A DNA stretch of 64,000 nucleotides from Acetomicrobium sp. S15 = DSM 107314 (GTDB taxonomy: Bacteria > Synergistota > Synergistia > Synergistales > Thermosynergistaceae): assembly GCF_016125955.1 (NCBI RefSeq), contig NZ_JADEVE010000184.1:79601-143600 (forward strand), in the 5' to 3' direction. The position numbers were made by a program, and so were the translations under genes. Below the pieces are notes generated by a model. It saw only the letters and a program-made list of their open reading frames with translations. It ran no database searches and was not told the origin of the DNA. Numbering within the stretch: the first letter of the stretch is position 1; each line of letters starts with the position of its first letter. Below, one piece after another: positions 7,601 through 16,113 of the stretch.

Positions 7601-9728
7601 AGGCGAAGGCTTGCGCGACTTTCGAGTCGGCGGCAGATGCGGAAGCGGTTACCGGCAAAGCCCTCAGACCTGTGGGCGCCTCAAGAGGCGCCTCGCCTTT
7701 ACATATGGCAAGGCACCTTTCCATCAACGCTGTGAGCTTGCGGCTCGCCTCCTCGGCGCGACCATACATAGCTTTAGCGGCGTCGAAATCGCGCCTCGAT
7801 ACCGCTTCGATAGCGGGAAGTGCAGATTTGTGGACGATTTCGTGGATTTTCCCTATCTCCTCCCAAAGCGCAGCGATCTCTTGAGGTGGGATAGAAATGG
7901 CATAAAAAACGCCGAAGTGGCAGCGGGTAGGGTCCGTCTGAACGAAGGAGAAGGCTTCGTCTCCGCTCGTTACGGCTTTCAGCCTCTTGACCCAGCGTTT
8001 GTGGGCCTCCAAAGCTCCTTCGACTTCGGCGATAAAATCTTCTTTCTGGGCGAGTTTGAACCTGGAAAATTTATCCAGCATCGCTCGAGAAAGATTCACC
8101 ACGCGCTTTGTCTCTTCGCTTAAGGAGACCAGCGATCCCTCCATGGTCTTTGCCGTATGTGTTACGCGCTCCATTATCTCTTTGAGGTCAGAGGTGCGAG
8201 ATGCGATCTGTTCCGACGCTGCCGACATCTCCTCCGTAGAGGCTGACAACTCCTCGGCGCTGGAAGCCACACCCTCGGCGCTCGTTCCCACCGAAGCGAT
8301 TCCCTTCAACACGGCGGCAATCTCTTCTATTACGCGATCGCTTCTTTTGGCCACGCTGTCCATCTCCTCGGCCATAGAGGCGATCTCTTTGGCGTTTCCT
8401 TCGACCTCTTCCATCACGGCGTTGAGATTTTCCCCTATCTGAACGGCTGCCCTCCTGCTCTCCTCAGCGAGCTTCCTCACCTCTTCTGCAACCACCGCAA
8501 AGCCCTTGCCGTGCTCACCGGCCCGGGCGGCCTCTATAGCGGCGTTCAATGCCAATAGATTAGTCCTATCGGCGATGGCCGTTATAGCCTTCACCACGTC
8601 TTGGATAAGGGAGGCCTTTTCGGTCACGGCCTCTGTGCTTTGGGCCACCCCATGGCCCTGGTCTCTCATGGTAAGGATGGACTTTCTTACCTCCTCAAGG
8701 GCAGATTGGCCTGAAGCGGCCCTTTCTCCGATTTCTGCGGCAGCGGCGTTCAGCTCCTCCGCCATCCGAGCCAGACCTTCGCTAGCCGCAGCTATTTCGG
8801 CTATCCCCGAATTGGCCTCTTGAACCGAGGCAGCAATTTCATCTATGTCCTTGGACCCTCTGGATAGCTCTTCGTGCATCTCTTTAAATACGGACGAGGA
8901 GCGCCTTACCTGGTCTTCCACGGCGCTCATTTGAACTGCGCTATCCCTGAACGTGCAGAATGTGTCCCAGAAAGAACGCCGCAGAAATTCGATGAAGTGG
9001 TTGAACGCGGCGCTTAAATAGCCCAATTCATCCCTGGATTTGACCGGTAAGCGCTGAGTCAGGTCTAAGGTGTCTTCGGCGAGCGCTTTTACGAATGATA
9101 GGAGGTTTTTTAGCGGACGGACGATGCCCCTGCTTATGAGCAACCCCACCAAAAAGGCAAAGACCGTACCTGCGATAAGTGTTGCCGATCGAACGCGCCT
9201 CCACCATGCTGTTTTGCCTACAGCGTGTTCAGCTAGTACGGCCTGAAGGCGGTTTAACTCGTCTAAGAGCGTTCTCCGATCCTCTGCCAAGGCCTCTGCT
9301 GTCATTTGAGCGTTGCTGCTGCTGGAGATGGCGTCGAGCCTTTCCCGCACCTGGCGCCAAAGGCTCAATATGCTTTTGATTTGGTCTTGCACCTCGGGCG
9401 GGGCAGGATGGATTGTGTCAATGTGCAAGTAGGAGAGGATTTGGGGTGGAAGAACCCCTCCTTCCAAGAGTAGTTTCAGCCCTTGGTCGAAAGCCTTGAT
9501 TTTATCGGATAGATTTCGCCGTATTGCGTCGTTTTGATCATAGCTTAAGTAAGTAGCTGTAGCAAATATACCTTCCGCCAAGAAGGCTTGCCTCAAGGCA
9601 ATGGCCTCTATGGCAGCGTCTTCCTTCTCAAGTCCATTCACGATGTTGTTCAAGCTGTAAACTCCCACGATGAGGATGACGAAAAGTGCGATCAAAATTG
9701 CACTGCGCCTCATAAGGCCCTTTCCCAT
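7590..9728 (-). CDS. Methyl-accepting chemotaxis protein with C-terminal CZB zinc-binding domain
   Basis: A full-length 712-residue chemoreceptor. Membrane helix 1 (about 10-27), an all-helical external sensor (about 28-180), membrane helix 2 with a HAMP domain (about 185-255), then the signalling coiled coil with tip [17 protein letters not shown]. The C-terminus (about 576-675) is a CZB domain with its ligand set HKRW (His576), CHFG (Cys603) and HEIVH (His629, His633). In other bacteria CZB domains bind zinc and respond to zinc or hypochlorous acid, so zinc-linked redox sensing is an inference here. GGAGGTG lies upstream of ATG 9728. It lies 46 bases after a small Cys-rich gene and is probably cotranscribed with it. 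Confidence 0.95.
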   Translation of the reverse strand: MGKGLMRRSAILIALFVILIVGVYSLNNIVNGLEKEDAAIEAIALRQAFLAEGIFATATYLSYDQNDAIRRNLSDKIKAFDQGLKLLLEGGVLPPQILSYLHIDTIHPAPPEVQDQIKSILSLWRQVRERLDAISSSSNAQMTAEALAEDRRTLLDELNRLQAVLAEHAVGKTAWWRRVRSATLIAGTVFAFLVGLLISRGIVRPLKNLLSFVKALAEDTLDLTQRLPVKSRDELGYLSAAFNHFIEFLRRSFWDTFCTFRDSAVQMSAVEDQVRRSSSVFKEMHEELSRGSKDIDEIAASVQEANSGIAEIAAASEGLARMAEELNAAAAEIGERAASGQSALEEVRKSILTMRDQGHGVAQSTEAVTEKASLIQDVVKAITAIADRTNLLALNAAIEAARAGEHGKGFAVVAEEVRKLAEESRRAAVQIGENLNAVMEEVEGNAKEIASMAEEMDSVAKRSDRVIEEIAAVLKGIASVGTSAEGVASSAEELSASTEEMSAASEQIASRTSDLKEIMERVTHTAKTMEGSLVSLSEETKRVVNLSRAMLDKFSRFKLAQKEDFIAEVEGALEAHKRWVKRLKAVTSGDEAFSFVQTDPTRCHFGVFYAISIPPQEIAALWEEIGKIHEIVHKSALPAIEAVSRRDFDAAKAMYGRAEEASRKLTALMERCLAICKGEAPLEAPTGLRALPVTASASAADSKVAQAFASRP

Positions 9729-9774
9729 TTTTTCACCTCCGCAGCGATATGTTGACGATCAGGGTCAAATTCGA

Positions 9775-9999
9775 TCAAGTTTTCCCTCGCTCGATAATCT
9801 CCTGGGCCTTTTCTGTTTGGTTTGGGAACAGATCCTTCGGCACCTTCTCTCTCCCCACAGCCTTAAATACTGCGTAGCGAGCACATTGTGAATTATCACT
9901 CAGGCAGTAGCGCTTTTTCATCATATTGGCCGTCGCCGGCATCTTTTCCATTAAGTCGTTAAAGAATGGGCACTTTTCGACTAATTCACACTTTTGCAT
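9775..9999 (-). CDS. Small four-cysteine protein upstream of chemoreceptor
   Basis: 74 residues from the ATG at 9999 (GGAGGTG eight bases upstream; a TTG at 10020 overlaps that site and is unlikely). Four Cys in the pattern C-x5-C-x21-C-x6-C (KCELVEKCPFFN ... RYCLSDNSQCARY) followed by VFKAVGREKVPKDLFPN. I recall similar small proteins near signalling genes in anaerobes but know no assigned function. The cysteine pattern suggests a metal or Fe-S site. The tight arrangement upstream of a zinc-binding chemoreceptor suggests a linked sensory role, which is inference. Confidence 0.75.
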   Translation of the reverse strand: MQKCELVEKCPFFNDLMEKMPATANMMKKRYCLSDNSQCARYAVFKAVGREKVPKDLFPNQTEKAQEIIERGKT

Positions 10000-10177
10000 C
10001 GTCTGTACACCTCCGCTCAAAGATTTGTACCGCCACGCAAAATTGAATCATTTTTGAAAATCTAATTTTATACTAATGCTTCGAGCCTTTCTTCGTCAAT
10101 GCCCTTTGGTCACACTTTCGTCGCAACATTTGGCAGATGAGGGATCGTTGCGGCGCAAAAAGGAGGTATGGTTTAAC

Positions 10178-10206
10178 TTAAACTCCTTCCAATTGCGTGA
10201 TATAAT
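10178..10206 (+). promoter_or_regulatory. Promoter of the nitroreductase gene
   Basis: TTAAAC (10178-10183), a 17-base spacer and TATAAT (10201-10206) preceded by TGA, an extended -10. It lies 35 bases before the start codon. Confidence 0.7.
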
Positions 10207-10241
10207 TCCACTTGAGACCATTTTACAGAGGAGGGATCGCA

Positions 10242-10865
10242 GTGGATGTCATCCAGGCGTTGAAAGAGAGGCGCTCCATAAATTTCTTTGATCCCGAGCG
10301 CAGCATACCCGATAATACGTTGAAGGAGCTCTTGGAGATCGCAAATCTCGCCCCGTCTTCGTTCAATCTGCAGCCGTGGAAGGTCATCGCTGTCAAAGAC
10401 AGGGAGCGAAAAAAGGTCCTCAGGCGCTGTGCCTTCGACCAACCAAAGGTGGAAGAGGCCTCGGTTGTGCTCATAATCGTGGCCGATCCGATGGGCGTTG
10501 AGGAAAACCGGGATGCAGTTATAAAGTCCAACATAGAGTTAGGCTATATGAAGCCGGAGGCCACGGAGTCGACTCTGGGAATGATCCAGACCCTTTACGG
10601 CCCTCCCAATAGCCTGCAGAGGAAGATCTTCGCGGTCAAAAACGCGTCGCTTTTCGCCATGAGCGTAATGGCTGCCGCCAGGGGGTTGGGATTGGAAACG
10701 CACCCGATGGACGGCTTTGACGAGGGGGCCATAAAGAAGGAATTCGGCATTCCCAACGATAAGATAGTTCCCATGATCATCGCGGTTGGTTACCTTAAGC
10801 CGGGAGTCAAGCTTCTTCCTCGGGCATATAGGAGAAAGATCGAGGATTTCGTCAGGTTTGAGTAG
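10242..10865 (+). CDS. Nitroreductase-family FMN oxidoreductase
   Basis: 207 residues from the GTG at 10242, with GAGGAGGG seven bases upstream. Nitroreductase fold: N-terminal VIQALKERRSINFFDP, the FMN-phosphate loop LAPSSFNLQPWKVIAV, and the C-terminal glycine-bearing strand MIIAVGYLKPG. Family members reduce nitroaromatics, quinones or flavins with NAD(P)H as cytoplasmic dimers. The substrate cannot be predicted. Own promoter upstream and a strong terminator downstream indicate a single-gene unit. Confidence 0.9.
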   Translation: MDVIQALKERRSINFFDPERSIPDNTLKELLEIANLAPSSFNLQPWKVIAVKDRERKKVLRRCAFDQPKVEEASVVLIIVADPMGVEENRDAVIKSNIELGYMKPEATESTLGMIQTLYGPPNSLQRKIFAVKNASLFAMSVMAAARGLGLETHPMDGFDEGAIKKEFGIPNDKIVPMIIAVGYLKPGVKLLPRAYRRKIEDFVRFE

Positions 10866-10888
10866 AGCTTCCTGTATAAAAGCGCTGC

Positions 10889-10922
10889 CAAAACGGCGCT
10901 GCGACAAAAGGGCGCCGTTTTG
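10889..10922 (+). terminator. Rho-independent terminator after the nitroreductase gene
   Basis: Perfect 11-bp stem CAAAACGGCGC/GCGCCGTTTTG with a 12-base loop; the U-rich tail is part of the 3' arm. Confidence 0.8.
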
Positions 10923-10955
10923 TACAAAAGGTTTTAGGAAACGGAGGGAAAAGTT

Positions 10956-11747
10956 ATGGACCTCGGACTCGAGGGCAAAAGTGTTTTAGTGTTGGCTTCG
11001 AGCTCTGGCCTCGGCAAGGCCATAGCCGCTGAGTTTGCAAAAGAGGGGTCGCGCGTCATGATATCCTCTTCCAACGAAGAAAAATTGCGGATCGCCCAAA
11101 GGGAGATAAGGGAAGCCACCGGCAATGAGCCTCTGTATAGGGTTTGTGACATCACGAAGGCCGATCAAATAAAAGCGCTGGTGCGCGAGACCGCCAACGC
11201 CTTCGGCACGATCCATGTGCTCGTCAACAACGCGGGCGGCCCACCTCCAGGCACATTCGAGAGCTTCGGTGACGATGCGTGGCAGCGCGCTTTCGAGCTC
11301 GACCTCTTGAGCTACGTGAGGAGTATCCGGGAGGTGCTTCCCTATATGAAGAAAGAGCGCTGGGGAAGGATAGTGAACTCCACCTCCTCTTCGGTCAAAG
11401 AGGTCATAGACAATCTCATACTCTCCAATACGTTCCGCATCGGTGTGGCTGGGATGAGCAAGACTTTGGCACGGGAGGTGGCCCCTTATGGCATCCTCGT
11501 AAACGTCATAGGGCCGGGCCGGATACTCACGCCGCGCCTGGAGCAAGTGGACAAGGCGAACGCGCAAAAAATGGGAAAGAGCGTAGAGGATGTCCGAGCA
11601 GTCACGCTTTCGGCCATACCGTTGGGGCGGTTTGGCGACCCAGTGGAATACGCCAAGCTCGCCGTTTTCCTGTGTTCCGAGGCCAACACCTACATAACTG
11701 GACAGACTATCATAGTCGATGGCGGGATGGTGAAGGCCGTCCCATAA
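10956..11747 (+). CDS. Short-chain dehydrogenase-like protein with altered active site
   Basis: 263 residues with an SDR Rossmann fold. The nucleotide-binding turn is ASSSGLGKA instead of TGxxxGx[10 protein letters not shown] follows, and the C-terminus is the usual [12 protein letters not shown]. The catalytic Tyr-x3-Lys is not present: the region [20 protein letters not shown] aligns Ser and Arg at those positions. This matches a known 3-oxoacyl-ACP-reductase-like subgroup lacking a perfect catalytic tetrad. The reaction is unknown. GGAGG precedes the ATG, and alaX follows by 19 bases, so both are probably one operon. Confidence 0.88.
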   Translation: MDLGLEGKSVLVLASSSGLGKAIAAEFAKEGSRVMISSSNEEKLRIAQREIREATGNEPLYRVCDITKADQIKALVRETANAFGTIHVLVNNAGGPPPGTFESFGDDAWQRAFELDLLSYVRSIREVLPYMKKERWGRIVNSTSSSVKEVIDNLILSNTFRIGVAGMSKTLAREVAPYGILVNVIGPGRILTPRLEQVDKANAQKMGKSVEDVRAVTLSAIPLGRFGDPVEYAKLAVFLCSEANTYITGQTIIVDGGMVKAVP

Positions 11748-11766
11748 GTCGAGGGAGGAAACATCT

Positions 11767-12939
11767 GTGGAAGCTAAGATCAAGGATGTCCTCAAGGTCG
11801 AGGGCAAGAAAGCTCTTGTGACGCTTTGCGAAAATCCCTTCCGCCCGGCCGGGGGAGGACAGCCTGGAGACACGGGCACCTTGGAGGGCACAAATCTTTT
11901 GGCGGTTGTTAATGATTGCACCGAAGAAGACGCAGGGCCTGTGCTCCACTTGGCTGTGAAGCGGGGGGAAGTGAGGCCTGGTGATGTTGTAACGGTCAAA
12001 GTTGACTACGGACGCCATGCGACACTTTCGCGCATGCACACCGGCGAACACATACTATCCCGGGCTTTAGAAAGGCAGGTCTCAGGTCTCAAGGTGTATA
12101 AGGTTTCCATAGATTCCAAAGAGAGCTCTATATACCTGCGCTACGACGGAGAACTCACATGGGAGATGCTCTTTTCCGCCGAGGATGAGGCGAACTCTAT
12201 CATCGCCTCCGATATCCCCGTAAAAATTTATAGCCTTTCTCCTCAAGAAGCCCAAAGCCTTCCCAATTTAAAGGCCAACTGGGAGAGAATAGAAAGCGAG
12301 AAGATAAGGATCGTCCAGATCGGTGATTACGATCTGATAGCCTGTTCGGGCAGCCACGTATCCTCGACGGCTCAAGTCGGAGGGGTGATCGTGACGGCCT
12401 TCAGGGGTTCACCTCCCGAGTGGGAAGTGAAGTTCTCTCTGGAGAGGGCGCACCTCTTGGATGATTACGGCAGGGTCATGAGGAAACTTTTGCGCAAGGT
12501 CGGATGCAAGCCTGAAGACCTTGAGCCCATTTACGACAGGCTGAGGGAAGAGAAAGAATCGCTCCAAAAGCTCCTCGGCAAGGTGAGGAGCTACATCTCC
12601 TTTCCCTTCTCGGAAGAACAAGTGGACGGATACGAGCTGTTATCCGCCGAGGCGCCAGGCTTGACGGTGGAGGTCGCGACGCCCGCCTTGAAGAAGCTCA
12701 CCGAAGAAAGAAAAAAGGCCGTGGTTGTCTTGCTGATTCAGGTGGGCGAAGAAAGGGAGGCCTACTTCGTTTTAACGGCCGGCAACGACGTCGCTGTGGA
12801 CCTGCGGAAGATCGTAAAGGACAGAAAAGAGCTCGAAGCCAAAGGCGGCGGGAGCGCTTCCTGGGTTTCCGGGGTTACGGCATGTCTTTCCGTGGCGCGC
12901 TGGAGGGAAGCGCTGAGCGAGCTTCTCCGCTCCTCTTAG
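11767..12939 (+). CDS. alaX: Alanyl-tRNA editing protein, long AlaX type
   Basis: Hydrolyses mischarged Ser- (or Gly-) tRNA-Ala in trans. 390 residues, GTG start with GAGGGAGG upstream. It resembles the editing half of alanyl-tRNA synthetase: a beta-barrel start (PFRPAGGGQPGDTG), the zinc-binding HTGEHIL and CSGSHVSST motifs, a helical linker, and a C-terminal DHHA1-like segment (VDLRKI ... KGGGSASWVSG). The size and C-terminal domain place it with the long AlaX proteins. No aminoacylation core is present. Confidence 0.92.
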   Translation: MEAKIKDVLKVEGKKALVTLCENPFRPAGGGQPGDTGTLEGTNLLAVVNDCTEEDAGPVLHLAVKRGEVRPGDVVTVKVDYGRHATLSRMHTGEHILSRALERQVSGLKVYKVSIDSKESSIYLRYDGELTWEMLFSAEDEANSIIASDIPVKIYSLSPQEAQSLPNLKANWERIESEKIRIVQIGDYDLIACSGSHVSSTAQVGGVIVTAFRGSPPEWEVKFSLERAHLLDDYGRVMRKLLRKVGCKPEDLEPIYDRLREEKESLQKLLGKVRSYISFPFSEEQVDGYELLSAEAPGLTVEVATPALKKLTEERKKAVVVLLIQVGEEREAYFVLTAGNDVAVDLRKIVKDRKELEAKGGGSASWVSGVTACLSVARWREALSELLRSS

Positions 12940-12952
12940 CGGCGTCTCCAGG

Positions 12953-13006
12953 TCGTAAAGAGACAGGGAATCGAGCGCCATCTCCCGATTCCCTGTCTCT
13001 TTACGA
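12953..13006. terminator. 21-bp perfect inverted repeat between convergent alaX and tctA
   Basis: Arms 12953-12973 and 12986-13006 are perfect reverse complements (outer end TCGTAAAGAGACAGG) around a 12-base loop. The right arm overlaps the tctA stop codon. It probably stops transcription from both sides, but it lacks a U-tract on either strand and is unusually long. Confidence 0.6.
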
Positions 13007-14497
13007 GGCAACGCTTCTGCGCCTTCTTCTCGCCGACCAGAGCGGGATCGTCCACGCGCATGCTACGCAGATCACCAGCACGGTGCTTATGGGGCGCGTT
13101 ACGAACTGGTTCAAGGCGCCGCCGGTCTTTATAACGCTCATCATGAAGTTGCGCTCCACCATGGGCCCGAGTATCAGCCCCAAGACTATCGGGGCGACGG
13201 GCACATCGCTCTTCTCGAAGAAATATCCCAAGAGCCCCATGACAAGCATCACGCCCACGTCGAAGAGGCTGTTGTTTATGGCGTAAGAGCCGACGCAGCA
13301 AAAAAGCAGTATAGCAGGCATGAGAATCCCCTTCGGTACTTTGAGCATCTGCATGCCAGACCTGGCGGCCAAATATCCGAGGGGAATCAGTAGCACATTG
13401 GCGATGAGAAAGATCAGATATATGGCGTAGACGAGGTCCCCTTGCCTTTCAAAGATAAGGGGACCAGGACGCAACCCCTTCATCATGAGGATGCCGAGCA
13501 ATATGGCCGTTATGGAATCACCCGGTATGCCGAAAACGAGCGCCGGGATCCATGCTCCGCCCAAAGCTGCGTTGTTGGCCGACGTTGCGGTTAGGACTGC
13601 TTCTTCCGAGCCTTTGCCATATTCTTCCGGATGTTTCGATGAAAGTTTACCGACGCCGTAAGAGATCCAGGCAGCGATGTCGCCCCCTGCACCCGGCAGA
13701 GCTCCTATGACCATGCCCAGCACTGCAGAGCGCAGCAGTATTCCTAAACGGTTTTTCATCGCTGCCCATGCGCTTTTGAGCATTTCAAAAAAGCCGAAGG
13801 AGAGCTTTTGCGCCGTGAAGCTGACCGACTCCTCCGTCGTGCGTATAACCTCACTCACGCCGAATAGTCCGACCATCGCCGGGATGAAGTTCACGCCGCC
13901 CAAAAGTTCGCTGCTTCCGAAGGTAAAGCGCGGTATGCCGAGCGTTATATCTATTCCTATAGTGGAGAAAAAGAGCCCCAACAGGAGCGCTATACAGCTT
14001 TTAACCGTGGAGCCCTTTGATACCGTGACGGTGGTGGAAAGGCCCAAAATAGCGAGCCAGAAGTACTCAAACGAAGTGAAACGCGTGGCAAATTGGGCTA
14101 ACGTAGGAGCGATAAGCATTAGCGAAAGTGCCCCAATGATCCCACCCGTAGCACTACAACAAGCGCAAAGGGCCAACGCCTTCACGGCCATTCCTTTATT
14201 GCACAGTTGGTATGCATCTTCTACATAGGCGCTGCTCGACGGGGTGCCGGGAACGCGCACCAGCGTCGCAGGAATGTCTCCGGCAAATATCGCCATGGCC
14301 GAGAGGACTATCACACCCGCTAAGGCGGGGAGCGGATCCATGAAGAATGTGAAGGGAACGAACAAAGCGGTGGCCATCGTGGCCGTTAGCCCCGGGACGA
14401 GCCCCACAAAGAGGCCATAGACCGCCGTAATGACCATGATGAAAATTAAATAGGGGCTCGATAATAATTGAATTGCTGCCGCGAGGTTTGCCATCAT
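13001..14497 (-). CDS. tctA: Tripartite tricarboxylate transporter, large permease TctA
   Basis: 498-residue membrane protein with about 10-12 hydrophobic segments. It has the TctA signatures: the N-terminal GLVPGLTATMATALFVPF loop, the LGALPGAGGDIAAW-type repeat (here VIGALPGAGGDIAAWISYG), and GIPGDSITAILLG. Together with TctB and the periplasmic TctC it imports a carboxylate with a cation. The basic tail RRRRS faces the cytoplasm. GGGGGTGG precedes the double ATG. tctB ends 4 bases upstream, so the two are coupled. Confidence 0.95.
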   Translation of the reverse strand: MMANLAAAIQLLSSPYLIFIMVITAVYGLFVGLVPGLTATMATALFVPFTFFMDPLPALAGVIVLSAMAIFAGDIPATLVRVPGTPSSSAYVEDAYQLCNKGMAVKALALCACCSATGGIIGALSLMLIAPTLAQFATRFTSFEYFWLAILGLSTTVTVSKGSTVKSCIALLLGLFFSTIGIDITLGIPRFTFGSSELLGGVNFIPAMVGLFGVSEVIRTTEESVSFTAQKLSFGFFEMLKSAWAAMKNRLGILLRSAVLGMVIGALPGAGGDIAAWISYGVGKLSSKHPEEYGKGSEEAVLTATSANNAALGGAWIPALVFGIPGDSITAILLGILMMKGLRPGPLIFERQGDLVYAIYLIFLIANVLLIPLGYLAARSGMQMLKVPKGILMPAILLFCCVGSYAINNSLFDVGVMLVMGLLGYFFEKSDVPVAPIVLGLILGPMVERNFMMSVIKTGGALNQFVTRPISTVLVICVACAWTIPLWSARRRRRSVAS

Positions 14498-14501
14498 CTT
14501 T

Positions 14502-14951
14502 CTACCACCCCCACGGTCCCACGGGAAGCGGAACCCTGAGCGCCTTTGTGAATAACCCCCACACTACTGCTACCAATATCGTGGCCGTAACGGCGCTGCG
14601 CAAAAGGCTATTCTTGCGCAAGCATAACTCTGCCATCATCATGATCCACGACGTTAGAATGAAGCCCAACTTGGGAGCACAGGCGATCAGAAATATTACC
14701 AGCCCCGTAACTTCCACGAGCCTTAAGCGTTCGCCCGGCCCGCTGAAGAATTTCTCCCCTTTCTCCTTTTGACGCAAAGCGGGCGCTAACACCAATATAC
14801 CGCAGATACATAAAGCGATGCCTATAAGCGTGGGGAAAAGCCCTGGCCCGGCATATGAACCAGGGACATTCCCTAACTGCATGCTCCTATGTACAATGAG
14901 CACCCCTCCGACAGCGCACCCGGTGCCTATAACGGCATCTTTTGCGAGCAA
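14502..14951 (-). CDS. tctB: Tripartite tricarboxylate transporter, small permease TctB
   Basis: About 149 residues with four hydrophobic helices (VIGTGCAVGGVLIVH, LFPTLIGIALCICGILVL, LVIFLIACAPKLGFILTSWI, SAVTATILVAVVWGLF), the normal TctB layout. The start is uncertain: a TTG at 14951 has GAGGGTGG six bases before it; a TTG at 14972 has no ribosome site. It sits between tctC and tctA and would form the membrane complex with TctA. Confidence 0.88.
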   Translation of the reverse strand: MLAKDAVIGTGCAVGGVLIVHRSMQLGNVPGSYAGPGLFPTLIGIALCICGILVLAPALRQKEKGEKFFSGPGERLRLVEVTGLVIFLIACAPKLGFILTSWIMMMAELCLRKNSLLRSAVTATILVAVVWGLFTKALRVPLPVGPWGW

Positions 14952-14974
14952 TGTGACCACCCTCTCACACAAAT

Positions 14975-15006
14975 AAGAGCAGGGAGAGCTAAGTCTCCCC
15001 GCTCTT
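14975..15006 (-). terminator. Intra-operon attenuator stem-loop after tctC
   Basis: 13-bp stem with one mismatch (AAGAGC-x-GGGAGA arms) and a 6-base loop between tctC and tctB, followed on the minus strand by TTATTTG. Such hairpins give more mRNA for the binding protein than for the permeases. Confidence 0.65.
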
Positions 15007-15022
15007 GCAAGTCTCCTTCCTT

Positions 15023-15997
15023 CTACTTGGCTAATCCCAGCTCTTTCATGAGATTGCCCAGCTCTTCATCGTTTTCTGCCAAAAACTTTACTGCCTCGTC
15101 GGTCGGAATCCAGGCCACACCGTATCCAACTTGATCCATAAAGCTTGTGAAACGCTCGCTTTCGACCGCCTTTTTCAATGCCGGTTCCAAAACACTTACG
15201 ACGTCGTCGGAAAGCCCCTTGGGGCCGGCTATGCCGCGCCACGTGCCCAGGCTCCAGTCTATGCCGAGTTCCTTCAGCGTCGGTATGTCGGGGAAGGCTT
15301 TGACGCGCTCATCTGCCATGACTGCGAGCCCCTTGATCTTGCCGGCCGAATAGAGACTCATGCCCTCGGGCAAGCTGCACGGCACCAGATCCACGCCTCC
15401 GCCTATCAGCTCGCGCAGGCCTTCAGCGGCCCCTGTAGAGGGAACCCAAGTGACCGCGTCAGGCGGAAGGCCCATAGAGGCGAGCCACCCGGCCATGGCG
15501 AGGTGCCATATGCCACCGGTGCCCGTGCCGGAGGCGCGCAGTTTTCCTGGGTTTGCCTTTATCTCATTTACGAGGTCTTCCAATTTCCCCCACTTCGAGT
15601 CGGCCGAAACCCATACCGCCGCAGGGTCGATGTTTACAATCCCTATGGGGCGAAAGTCGTTGTAAGTTACCTCCGCCATGCCCATCCAATGCATCATGTT
15701 GAGCTCGGCGGTGATGATAGTGAGCGTATATCCGTCTGGCTGAGCCTTGGCTCCGGCTATATGACCTATGGCTCCGCCTCCGCCGGTGCGGTTTACCACG
15801 TTAAACGGAACGCCCAGATCTTCCTGCAAGATGGCGGCTATTGTCCTTGCTACTTGATCCGTTCCTCCGCCCGCGCCCCAGGGGCAAATGATCTGTACTG
15901 GTCTATCTGGGTAAGCCGCTTGTGCGCCTACCGACGAGGCAAAAAGCGCAAACGCTGCAACAAATACAACACACGCTAAACGCCACTTTCCCTTCAT
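15023..15997 (-). CDS. tctC: Tripartite tricarboxylate transporter substrate-binding protein TctC
   Basis: 324 residues with a signal peptide (VVFVAAFALFASSVGAQA, cleavage about residue 26) and the TctC fold: YPDRPVQIICPWGAGGGTDQVAR at the mature N-terminus region, RTGGGGAIGHIAGAKAQPDGYT, and the late KEFPDIPT-like segment (VKAFPDIPTLKELG). The ligand is an organic acid in characterised relatives; which one is unknown. GGGAGGG precedes the ATG. First gene of tctCBA, with its own promoter. Confidence 0.95.
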   Translation of the reverse strand: MKGKWRLACVVFVAAFALFASSVGAQAAYPDRPVQIICPWGAGGGTDQVARTIAAILQEDLGVPFNVVNRTGGGGAIGHIAGAKAQPDGYTLTIITAELNMMHWMGMAEVTYNDFRPIGIVNIDPAAVWVSADSKWGKLEDLVNEIKANPGKLRASGTGTGGIWHLAMAGWLASMGLPPDAVTWVPSTGAAEGLRELIGGGVDLVPCSLPEGMSLYSAGKIKGLAVMADERVKAFPDIPTLKELGIDWSLGTWRGIAGPKGLSDDVVSVLEPALKKAVESERFTSFMDQVGYGVAWIPTDEAVKFLAENDEELGNLMKELGLAK

Positions 15998-16040
15998 GCC
16001 TATCCCTCCCAGATGAGATTAAATGCTCTTGAACATCGAT

Positions 16041-16070
16041 ATTTTAGGCTAATCTTGTCGTACTTGTCAA
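16041..16070 (-). promoter_or_regulatory. Promoter of tctCBA
   Basis: On the minus strand TTGACA (16070-16065), an 18-base spacer and TAAAAT (16046-16041), about 43 bases before the tctC start. Confidence 0.75.
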
Positions 16071-16088
16071 CCGAAATTGCACTTTAGT

Positions 16089-16101
16089 TTCACATAGTGA
16101 A
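16089..16101 (-). promoter_or_regulatory. Palindromic site upstream of the tctC promoter
   Basis: TTCAC-ATA-GTGAA, a perfect 5-bp dyad whose near edge is 18 bases upstream of the -35 box, a typical position for an activator. No regulator gene is adjacent, so the binding protein is unknown. Confidence 0.45.
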
Positions 16102-16113
16102 CCATATTTAGAT

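Noticed and set aside
10986..11999. 337-codon open frame on the minus strand across the SDR gene and the start of alaX
   Set aside because: It is antisense to two clear protein families, has no ribosome site or recognisable motif, and fits the long antisense frames common in G+C-rich genes.
15131..15979. 282-codon plus-strand frame antisense to tctC
   Set aside because: tctC has a signal peptide, ribosome site and family motifs; the opposite frame has none of these.
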